A stretch of DNA of 64,000 bases from Boswellia sacra (lineage: Eukaryota > Streptophyta > Magnoliopsida > Sapindales > Burseraceae), in assembly GCA_013180625.2 (NCBI GenBank), contig SNVD02012937.1, forward strand, positions 1-64,000, read 5' to 3'. Both the position numbers and the translations under genes were made by a program. Below, one piece after another: positions 54,826-64,000 of the stretch (positions are counted from its first letter, which is position 1; each line of letters opens with the position of its first letter). The notes beneath the pieces were generated by a model. That model was given only the letters and a program-made list of their open reading frames with translations, was not told the DNA's origin and made no database searches.

Positions 54826-57800
54826 GTTTGACTGTATCTTTCTTGATCAGCAAACTTGTTTGAAGACAAAATTCCCAGTTTATCTCTGAAGAGTTCAAAC
54901 TTGATACCAGCTAGAGGCTTAGTCATTATGTCTGCAATTTGATGCTCAGTAGAAATATGTTTAACACTGATTTGCTTTAACAAAACCTTCTCTCTAATGA
55001 AATGAACATCAACTTCTATGTGTTTTGTGCGAGCATGGAAGACAGGGTTGGCAGATAATGATTCTGCTCCTTTGTTGTCACACCACAAGACTGGTATTTC
55101 AGCTAGTTTGAAATTTAGTTCTTTCAGCAAGCTTTACAGCCAAATGATTTTTGTAGCAGCCTGTGATAATGCCCTGTATTCTGACTCAGTTGATGATCTT
55201 GCTACTGTTTTCTGCTTTTTGGATGACCAGAATATTAGATTGCTTCCAAAATACACACAGCACCCAGAAGTTGATCTTCTGTCATCAACTGAGCTTGCCC
55301 AATCTGCATCACTTAAACCAGTCAAAACAAGTGATGTCATAGGCTTGAACAATAATCCATGATCCAATGTTCCTTTAACATATCTTAGTAGTCGTTTACA
55401 GGCTTGCCACTGCAGCTTTGTTGGTGCTTGTAAAAATTGACTTAGCTTGTTAACTGCATAGGCAATATCTGGCCGAGACATAGCAAGATATTGTAAAGAT
55501 CCAATTATGCTTCTGTAGACTGTAGGTTGTTCTAATACCTCACTGTCTTCAGCTGATAATTTTTGATTTGCTATCATTGGTGTTGGACTTGCATTAGCTT
55601 CCAGCATGTGGTACTTCTTTAACAAGTCAGTAGCATACTTCCTTTGTGTTAACAATAAGGAACCTTGACATTGCTGTACTTCAAAGCCAAGAATTGTCCC
55701 CGGTGTCTTCAATGCAAATTTTTTGTTTAAATCATTGATGACTTTCTTCAACATTTGGTTGTTTTTTCCAATAATTAGTATATCATCCACATAGACTAGC
55801 AGTAATATCAGAGTGGTTTCATTTTTGTAAATGAACAAACTAGTGTCAGATGAAGACATACCAAACCCCCACTGAAGCAAAGCTCCTTTTAATTTGTCAA
55901 ACCAAGCCCTTGGAGCTTGCTTCAATCCATATAATGATTTGTGCAATTTGCAAACAGATTTAGGATTCTCAGGATCAATAAAACCAGCAGGCTGATACAT
56001 GTAGACATCTTCTTGTAATTCTCCATTTAAGAATGCATTATTGATATCAATTTGTTGGATGTCCCAACCAAATGTTATTGCTAGTGAAAGCACAACTCTT
56101 ATAGTGGATGGTTTTATGACAGGACTGAAGGTTTCAAAATAATCAATCCCTGCAGATTGTTGAAACCCTTTGGCCATAAGTCTGGCCTTGTGTTTCTGGA
56201 TGCTCCCATTTGCATTATACTTAATGCGAAAAATCCACTTGCAATCTACTATATGCATGCTAGAATTTTAGGGAACTAATGACCAGGTTTTATTTGACAT
56301 GAGTGCCTCATATTCAGATTGCATGGCTGCTTTCCAATGAGGATTGGATAGAGCCTGTGATACTGTGTTAGGGGTTATAGTGTCAAGTGAGGCTATAGTG
56401 TAAGTTTTGGGTTTGAAGATACCATTCTTGGCTCGAGTTGCCATTGGATGTGTGTTTAGGGGTGGAGCAGGAGGATTGATTGATGGTAATGCTGATGAAT
56501 TTTCAGAGTTTGATGAAAGGCTATAATGTTGAGAAGATTGAATTATAGATGTGGATTCTGAACTAGCTGAATTATCTGATAAGGTTTGACTTGTATATTT
56601 GGAAGTTGATGATCTAAGAGGTAATGAGGTTGGTAATGTGTTTGAACCAGCAGTTATGTTTGAAACAACATGAGAGGGAAGAAACCAGGATGAAGTTGGA
56701 GAGACAACTAGTGGTTGGGAATTGACATGATTGGAGTTAATAAAGTTTTTGTCTGAGAAAGGAAACTGGTTTTCATGAAAGATAACACTTTTGGAGATGT
56801 AAATACGACCTGAGGAATGTAGACACAAATAACCTTTGTGACACTTACTGTATCCAAGAAACACACAAACAGAGGTGTGAAATGAAAATTTGTGTGATGA
56901 ATAAGGTCTGAGATTTGGATAGCAAGCACACCCAAACACTTTTAATTCCTTATAGTTTGGTGTCTTGCCAAAAAGTTTTTGAAATGGTGATGCATGATGT
57001 AAAACTGAAGTAGGTAATCTGTTCAACAGATACACTGCTGTGTGGAAGGAATGCCACCAGTACTTTAAGGGCATTGCTGCCTGAGCCATCAAGGACAGTC
57101 CAATTTCAACTACTGATCTATGTTTTCTTTCAACAGTTCCATTCTATTGATGAATATAGGGACATGAGTGTCTAAATACAATGCCAAGTTTATCAAACAA
57201 TTGTTGAAGAGGTTTGAACTCTCCTCCACAGTCAGTTTGCAAGCATTTCAGCTTTCTGTCAAACTGTCTTTCTACTAAGCTAATGAACTGATGAAAATAA
57301 GTTGAAACTTCAGACTTAGATTGCATAGGATAGATCCAGCTATATCTACTATAACCATCAACAAACAGCAGATAATAGTTATAGCCATCAATTGACTTCA
57401 CTGGTAAGGGACCCCAAATATCAGCAAAAACAATTTCAAGAGGCATTTTGACATTAGATTGAGATGATGGATAAATGGAGTGACATTGTTTTCCATATCT
57501 ACAAGCTTCACACTGCAGCTTGTTTATCTTATTTACACTCAAATTGAACTGCTTAACAACATGAGCTAATGTTATTTCATTCGGATGGCCTAACCTTTTA
57601 TGCCAAGTAGCTATAGTGGTTTTAGCATCAGAATCTGCAGTTGTGCAGGAAAGCATTGAAATATGACTTCTAATTGAATTCTGAGATGAGTTGATGCAGT
57701 TGGAATTGATCAGGCAGGGATTTGATGATATGAAGAGCTTGTATAAACCCTCCTCAAGCTTGCCTTGCAGCAGAATTGTTCCTGAAATCTTGTCCTTAAC

Positions 57801-59198
57801 AAGACAGAAATGAGGGTGAAATTCCACAAATATATTGTTGTCAGAAGCTAGTTTGGAAATACTCAGTAAATTCTTTGTTATTTGAGGAACATGAAGAACT
57901 CTTTTTAGCACCAACATTCTAGAATTCTGTAAGCTAGTTAGAGAAGATGTACCAATATGTAGAATTGATAGAGAATTACCATTCCCTACTTGTACATTTT
58001 CAATGCCAGTGTAGTCCTCCTTGACATCCAGATTCTACAAATCCTTAGTGATATGATCAGTTGCTCCAGTATCCAAGTACCAGTTAGTATCAGCAACTGT
58101 ATTGGGTGAAGCTATATAGGCTTGAGAGCTGTTAGATCCTCCTTGCTGTGAATTATTACTTTGTTGCTGTCCTGAGGAAACTTGAGATCCTTGAAAACTT
58201 ATATCAAACCGATAATAGCATTTTAGAGCAACATGACCAAGTTTCCCACACAGTTGGCAAATTGGTCTGTTGTTGTTTGAGCTACTCCTTCCTCCATTAG
58301 AGTTAAATCTTCCTCCTTGACTTTGTCCTCTACCTCTGCCTTTTCCTTTAAAATTTTGATTGAAAAAAGATCTGGTGAATTGATTAAATTGCTGTGCTTA
58401 TCCAAAATTATTAAACTGGTTTGTCCTTCTTGCAACATTTGCACTGTGATCAAGATTAACTGATTGTACAGTATGATGCTGAGCTAACCGAAGTTCATAG
58501 CTTTGTAATTGGAACAGAGCTTCTTCCAAGGACACAAAACCAACTCTAGAGTTTATATTGACTACAATAGCATCATATTCAGGGCCCAAACCATCAAGAA
58601 TGTGCAATAAGAGATCAGATTCTGTTATTTCAGTACCAATAGCATATAGAGTGTCTGAGATTTCTTTCATTTTGAGGAAATAATCACTGATTGTTAAGGA
58701 TCCTTTTCGAGTGGTTTGTAGTTGATGTTTGAGGTGCATAGATCTGGCTCTTGATTCTGTTTGAAAAAGTTTTTCTAGTGTTTGCCACACACTCATAGAA
58801 GATTGACATCTAACTACATAGCCAAACATTCCTTCAGTGATTGATGCTAAAAGCCAACTCAATATGAATTTATCAGTTCGTTTCCATGCTACATAATCAG
58901 GATTTGTTTGCTTAACATTTTCAGTTTCATTGCTAGAATTAACAATCGATAAAGACAGGTAAGGAGAAGGACAGATCTTGTCACTAGTTATGAATCCTTC
59001 AAGATCGTAAGCTCCTAGAGCTGGAATGATCTGCGATCTCCAGAAGCCATAATTGCTTATGTTGAGCTTGATTGAGAGTGGAGGCAAACTTGGAGGTAAC
59101 TGAATCGATAAGCTTGGAGAAGAAAAATTAAGTAAGTTTGACGAACCAGAGTCTCCATCTCTGCTGAGATTCAGTGAGCTTGTGGCTGGATTATTCAT
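54822..59198 (-). pseudogene. Copia-D gag-pol: one frame with five nonsense codons
   Basis: ATG 59198 starts gag (Leu-Asn-Ile-Ser-Asn-Tyr-x-x-Trp-Arg). The same frame runs without frameshift to 54822, about 1,458 codon positions. In order: UBN2-type gag, Gly/Arg/Asn-rich stretch, intact zinc knuckle C-x2-C-x4-H-x4-C (near 58210-58260), protease Leu-Asp-Thr-Gly-Ala, GAG-pre-integrase, integrase, RT with Tyr-Val-Asp-Asp (near 55780-55795), and RNase H. Stops lie at 58398-58400, 58035-58037, 57144-57146, 56268-56270 and 55134-55136. Each is TAA or TAG where Gln (CAA or CAG) fits the family. Confidence 0.94.
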
Positions 59199-59290
59199 GC
59201 TTGTATCTTCAGTTTGTTTTTTGAGTTTTATAGAGAATTATCTGGAGAGTTAGCAATTTGTGATGAAGCTTTTCTGGATCAACCATGGAG

Positions 59291-59301
59291 CTCTGATACC
59301 A
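59291..59301 (-). other. Primer binding site of copia-D
   Basis: The minus strand reads TGGTATCAGAGCTCC, directly against the 5' LTR, complementary to initiator tRNA-Met. Confidence 0.93.
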
Positions 59302-59542
59302 TGTTGGAAAGAAGTTTCCAGCATAAGTTTGTTACACCGGATAACTAATAAAACTGATTTCATGAATTGTTAAGCTCTTTACACATGAGTCTTTATATAC
59401 AAACTTTACTTAATTGTACAGACTGTCAGCACACATTAGCTCACGTGCCTACTTAGTAAAAGCATGAGTCCTTTCTATTTACTTAGCTTGCAAGATACTC
59501 ATTTCTAAACCTCTGGTTCTCTGTTTTTCTTTTGTTCCAACG
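59302..59542 (-). repeat. 5' LTR of copia-D
   Basis: 241-bp copy of the left LTR. The terminal base is G in place of A. The minus-strand TATATAAAG at 59391-59399 is the probable TATA box. Confidence 0.95.
59391..59399 (-). promoter_or_regulatory. TATA box of the copia-D 5' LTR
   Basis: Minus-strand TATATAAAG, kept in both LTRs (also 54663-54671). The position suits transcription starting within the LTR. Confidence 0.55.
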
Positions 59543-59880
59543 CTCTGCCTAGCCTATATATGCATGGTTTGGTAATAAGGGTAAAACAACTTCTTAAACG
59601 AGCCAATTAAGATAGCAAAGTGCCAATGATGAGAGAACCCATCAGGTCAGAAGTTGGAATTTTAGTTTCTTTCCATTTACTAGGTCTCGAAGACTAGAAC
59701 CAAATTAAAAGGAATTAGAAACATAAATCAAATTTAATTATGTAGAGGACTTACTTGTCTAACGAACGTCTTTTATCGTTAATCCCACTAAGATCTTCCC
59801 AGTAATTAATCGATATGATTGATTAATTCCTGGAGAGTAATGAATAAAGAATAAACACAAGCCAAAAAGTTTAAAAAGTC
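59543..59880 (-). repeat. R1 repeat, copy d (right part, after copia-D)
   Basis: Resumes with CTCTGCCTAGCCTATATATG and contains GCAAAGTGCCAATGATGAGAG (59616-59636). The possible exon (about 59755-59830) carries the same frame-breaking changes as R1b, so b and d are counterparts in the two duplicated blocks. Confidence 0.65.
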
Positions 59881-61034
59881 AAAGTTATCTTTTAGATAAA
59901 ATTCCATTAATGACCTAGACAATTGGCCAAATTACATGAATTTCCTTCACTTTTTTGAAATAGCCTTTAATAATTCTACCGTTACATTGCTTTTGTTGAA
60001 GTTCATACATTTTTAAGAGTAATTTCGTTACCTTTTATCCCATCTTAACAACGGCAAACTTACTTTAACAAATGAAAATAATAAAATAAATGTATTAAAT
60101 TGAATATGAATTTTTTTGTTTTAATAAAAATCTTTATTAAAATCAATAATAATAATAATAAACTTGCTTTTATATCTCTTCTCTCTCCTTTTCATCTCTT
60201 TTCCCTCTTGATTTTGTAGCCTCTCCTCTTTCACCTCTCTTACTCTTGCATCTTTCAAGAATTTATATGTACAAAAAATATTATACGCACACTAACATGC
60301 AAAATAATAGACGATTAATAAAAAAAGGTTATTTAAATATTTTCTTAATATTTTTTCAATTTAATAATATCATAGAAGAATATATATATATATAGAGAGA
60401 GAGAGAGAGGGAGACACACACACACACTTGAAAGTTTTAACATGTTTTGGCAGATTGGACCATGAATGGAGAGAGAAATAAATCTAAAAGAAACAGTCAA
60501 GTTGAAAACAATTACGGAGTTTAAAAGTCTAAATCCTTCTACGATAATTTTATTTTCGAAAGGGATGTTGCAGAAAGTACAAACACAAGTAATATTTGGG
60601 AAATACCTACCCCTGACCCACTCCCGGAAGAACTTCTGTCTCAGTCTAAGCCTCTTGTAATTGAAAAATCATGTAAAAGCCCCTCCTTTTCATTTTTTAA
60701 GTTTGAACCGCGTTATTGATTAAGCAGTAGATTTTTTTTTTTTTTTTTAAGTCTCTCTTCTACTAGTGTCTCTCTCCCTTCTTTTCTCTCATCTCATACC
60801 TTGCCTTTCTTCTCACTTAAAATTTTTAAGAGAATAAAAAAAGCAGGACAACAGTTGAAGTGATTTTACAAATAATACTGGCTCCTTCAATATGATCTCC
60901 TTTAAGTAGGACAAATTATTTTTCTTATGTTAAATATTCAACTAAGAAAATACATAGTAGTTTAATTTGAAGATTAAGATTCTGACTTTCAGATCTAGGT
61001 CTCTTTGTTCGGTTGTACATAGCCTTCATGTGAC
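59881..61034. repeat. Duplicated intergenic DNA between R1d and R1e
   Basis: Counterpart of 32476-33504: the CT-rich leader (about 60175-60260) and the TTGAAGATTAAGATTCT phrase recur. Minus-strand GATATAAAAGCAAG near 60165-60178 could be a TATA box facing towards R1d. No gene; the 64-codon plus-strand frame is unsupported. Confidence 0.55.
60381..60427. repeat. (TA)n(GA)n(CA)n compound microsatellite
   Basis: TA repeats, then GA repeats, then GGGAGA and CA repeats. Absent from the counterpart block near 33 kb. Confidence 0.95.
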
Positions 61035-61309
61035 TGTCTTTCCTCACTTGATGAGGCTATATATGGTGAACCAGGCCAGCTAATACACAGCACTTTGCCT
61101 AATCTAAGATATTTATCCATGGTTTGGTAATAAGTCAGAAAAACAACCTGATGCAGCCAATGAAGATATACAGCAAAGTGCCAATGATGAAAGAAAACAG
61201 ATCTAAAGTTTAGATTTTGATTTCTTTCCATTTACTACTAGATCTAGAGCTAAAAATTACAAAGATAAATTGAAATCAATTAACTATGAGAGAGCTTACT
61301 TGTTTTATA
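61035..61309 (-). repeat. R1 repeat, copy e (truncated)
   Basis: Counterpart of R1c. GCAAAGTGCCAATGATGAAAG lies at 61172-61192. Minus-strand 60995-61231 is open for 78 codons here (ending Tyr-Val-Gln-Pro-Asn-Lys-Glu-Thr), unlike the other copies. Only the last few bases of the 74-77-bp exon remain before the sequence changes at about 61310, so the duplicated block ends inside this exon. Confidence 0.6.
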
Positions 61310-63329
61310 TTGTTATTGGGCCCTAAAGGTTTTTTTTTAGATATTATTATCTTATGCATTTAACTTTAACGAGGTTATTAGTTTAATACATATATATATA
61401 GTCCAATAGGAACCAGGATTAAATTTATGAGAGGGCCAAGTTTTCTTGAGAAGTATTGATTCTTAATTGTAATTGAAATGAAGTGAAGTTGTTGATATGA
61501 GATTTACCTCATTATTAATAGTACATGTTTTTTAAAAAAATAATAATAAATCATTTCTTTTTGAAAAGAAGTTTTTATAGATTCTTGAAATTTTAAGGAT
61601 AGATATATAGCAAAATATTTATGTATATCTTTTTCATGAAAATTGTATTAAATATCAAGTGCACATTAATTGAGTACTCCTCCTTTCTAATATCAATTTT
61701 TTTATGAGTATAATATTTTAGTAAGATAACTTGGTTTGTTGAAAATAATAGTAATTTCTTACAGATTATTTTCAAAGACTATATCAATAAATTAAATTAT
61801 ATTATTAATCTTAATAATATAAAATAAAAATTATAATAATTGTACTAAAGCAAGAGGAATGGAGAATTATATATATATTAAGAATTTAGTAGGAAATATA
61901 TTTATATGTGAAATCCTTATTTAAGTAGGAAGTGTTAGTACTTTCTTACTTAATTAATTTGGTCAATGAAATTTTAAGTAGTTAAATATAATAAAACTAA
62001 AATTTTGAGGATTCACTTGCTTGAAATGTAATTATATAAAAAATGTGTAGAGACCAAAACTAGAAAATCATACTATGCAACCTATTTTAATGAGATATAT
62101 TAAAGGAATTTAGAAATTTTTATTCTGCCTGGTGGGGCTTGGGCCCCCTGAGGCTTGTGAATAGGTCTGCCACTACTCTATTCGAGATAGCATAATTTTA
62201 TTATTTAGGCGAAGTTATTCATTTATTAAAAATTCATTTATCGAGGGTTTATAATTATCTTGGATATATATATTCACTTTGTATTTTAATATTTCATTGC
62301 AAAATTGTTATTTTAAAATATTATTGCAAATTTTTACTCTATTATTTAAGTATCTACTGATAATTATAAGTTTTCATGAGATCATATTTATTTTGTATAT
62401 TATATCATCACAGCAACATCTCAAATTATATTTATTACACATATATATTTCGTTTAAAAATAAAAATTTATTACTAATTAAACGATTTCTTATGTGTATT
62501 TTTTTTATCATACAATATTGAAATAATCATTTTAAACTCACCATACTCTTGTAACATAATTTGTGACTAATAAGGGGGCGTCTTCATTTTTGTCTAGAAT
62601 ATGAATAAATCTAAATTAAATTGAAGTTTGAATAGGTTGTATATATGAATTTAGATAAGATATTTTTTAATTTTAATATCTGAATTAAAATGTTTGAGAA
62701 ATAATAGTTTTGAATATATATTCTTTTTTATTTTATTTGACATATATTCTTGAAAAATAATATTTACCAATCAATATTTTAACAAAATTAATGTTGAAGT
62801 ATTTAAACACACAAACTTTATAATTCTTTTATCATCAAAGATGAAATATCAATAAATTAGACCATAAGTTTGATTTAAATAATTAAATATGTATAGTTGT
62901 GGTAAAAGTTGTTTTATTATAGACTCTCATGGAGGAAGTTGTTTTAAGGGTATGTTAAAATATTTAGACATTTACATTCACTTAAAAACTAATTTTTAAC
63001 TTTTTCCATTTAAATAAAATTCTCAGAGAATTAGTCTTAAGTTAAGCTAAATAAACAAACAAGTTAAAATATCTGAATCACTAAAGTGAATATGGTCACA
63101 TACAAGCAATTACTACTATTGGACCAACATTTAGAGATTATAATTGTAGTGGGATTTTTTCTTTTTCCGATAGCGTTCCTAGTATTTCTGAAAATGTAGC
63201 CAGAAGTTGAAAACACAACCCACTTCGAATACATCAACTGTTCACGCACTAGAACTAAGGATCAACGATATCTTACTAAATTTAATGACATAAAATGTAG
63301 CCAAAACTGGAAAAACATAACCACACCGA
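61310..63329. other. AT-rich intergenic DNA with a decayed transposon end
   Basis: No gene. Around 62130-62178 GGGGCTTGGGCCCCCTGAGG and TCTGCCACTACTC look like the right end of an element related to the one at 28677-29482, but its left end was not found. The remainder is A/T-rich with short frames of no domain. Confidence 0.45.
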
Positions 63330-63660
63330 GCGGCGGAGCTACGATTTAAATCTAGGGATGCCAAAGTATTTAAAAAAGAAAAACTTAAAGAATTATTTAT
63401 TAAGACAAATTTTATATAAAAAAAATGATATGACAAAGTATTAGTAGAAGAATGAAAAAATATATCATATTTATATTTCAACCAAACATACATTTTAAAA
63501 TTAAAATCTATCAATTATAGATGAATGCTTTACCTTTAAATTAATAAAAACCCATCAATTACAGACAAATTCTACGCCTTTAAATCAAATAAAATCTCAT
63601 CAATTATAGATGAGTTATCATCTTTAAATTAAAAGACATTTTCTTTTATATTATTATTAT
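63330..63660. repeat. Decayed transposon end and a ~45-bp tandem repeat
   Basis: GAGCGGCGGAGCTACGATTT at 63329-63348 resembles the inverted end at 29482. From 63508 the phrase ATCAATTATAGATGAAT recurs about every 44-46 bases (63508, 63552, 63597), followed each time by a CTTTAAATTAAT-type phrase. Confidence 0.6.
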
Positions 63661-64000
63661 TGAGTTAAATAATCAAGTAAAAGACTTTTTCCTCATTTAA
63701 ACAACACTATATAGCAATACTAGTGGATTTTTTTGAATATCAATACTGGTGGCAAGGAGCCACTCAAATGGCTGGGGTACCGTGGCCACTGGCCAAGGCC
63801 TCCCCAGGCCATGATGTGGCTCCCCCACTGACCATTTCATTTGGCATCGTCCCTAGTATTTGTGGGCATTGGGAGATCATTTCACAGACCTTTGGATGGA
63901 GGGGCGGACGGATATATTCACAGGCCTAAGAGGGTTGTGACCTCACCAAGCAATTTTTTTTTAATATATATTCAATCAAAATAGGTTGTATTGATCTTCT
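63661..64000. other. Locally GC-richer sequence at the window edge
   Basis: 63750-63950 is much richer in G and C than its neighbours, with GCCACTGGCCAAGGCC and GGGCATTGGGAGATC. A 68-codon plus-strand frame crosses it without a recognised domain. It may be the start of another transposon or of a gene continuing past the edge. Confidence 0.35.

Larger units (their letters stand above)
54574..59542 (-). mobile_element. Copia-D: near-complete Ty1/copia retrotransposon (4969 bp), Ale/Retrofit-like
   Basis: Two 241-bp LTRs (54574-54814 and 59302-59542), a perfect tRNA-Met primer binding site and a purine tract. The target duplication is CTCTA on the left and CTCTG on the right. LTRs differ at about four positions by eye, all transitions, including the last base of the right LTR. 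The short LTR and compact single-frame gag-pol suggest the Ale/Retrofit lineage. It interrupts R1 copy d. Confidence 0.95.

Overview
The window reads as nuclear DNA of a flowering plant, probably a woody eudicot. It is strongly AT-rich, contains DUF247 (UPF0481) genes, which are specific to land plants, and is filled with plant-type transposons: Ty1/copia LTR elements, CACTA, Mutator-like and hAT-like elements and MITEs. No bacterial gene organisation, rRNA, tRNA gene or CRISPR array was seen. The species cannot be named from the sequence.

Layout. 1-7295: a minus-strand copia element (copia-A) with 1.9-kb LTRs that has lost almost all of RT and RNase H. 9030-17990: an old plus-strand copia (copia-B), split by a 4.8-kb CACTA-type element (9989-14781) flanked by a 3-bp TGA duplication; that element in turn carries a 402-bp MITE with a 9-bp duplication. 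18280-20880: non-coding LTR-like DNA with a row of hairpin cassettes. 21160-35600: a degenerate gene-cluster landscape with MITEs, a GC-ended element, a SINE-like unit, a broken DUF247 gene and copies of an unassigned repeat (R1) that holds a possible coding exon. 36436-39211: a Mutator-like element with ~310-bp inverted repeats and a transposase stub. 39423-45862: copia-C, with 576-bp LTRs and ATATT target duplications, inserted inside an HABP4/RGG-type pseudogene. 48127-51182: a hidden DUF247 fragment followed by the one intact host gene, a 549-aa DUF247 protein. 53042-53882: a hAT-type MITE with a perfect 8-bp duplication. 54574-59542: copia-D, whose gag-pol stays in one frame and is interrupted only by five nonsense codons. 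59543-64000: duplicated R1 material and AT-rich DNA with transposon ends.

The host content forms a recurring module on the minus strand: an HABP4-like pseudogene (three copies: 23.4, 35.3 and 39.3/46.3 kb), DUF247 (A at 30 kb, B at 50 kb, fragment C at 48 kb) and R1 (21.5, 32.0, 33.5, 54.5/59.5 and 61.0 kb). The stretch 29.5-35.6 kb and the stretch 48-61.3 kb are diverged duplicates, the second later expanded by the hAT MITE and copia-D. Only DUF247-B looks functional. Most of the remaining sequence is transposon or transposon-derived.
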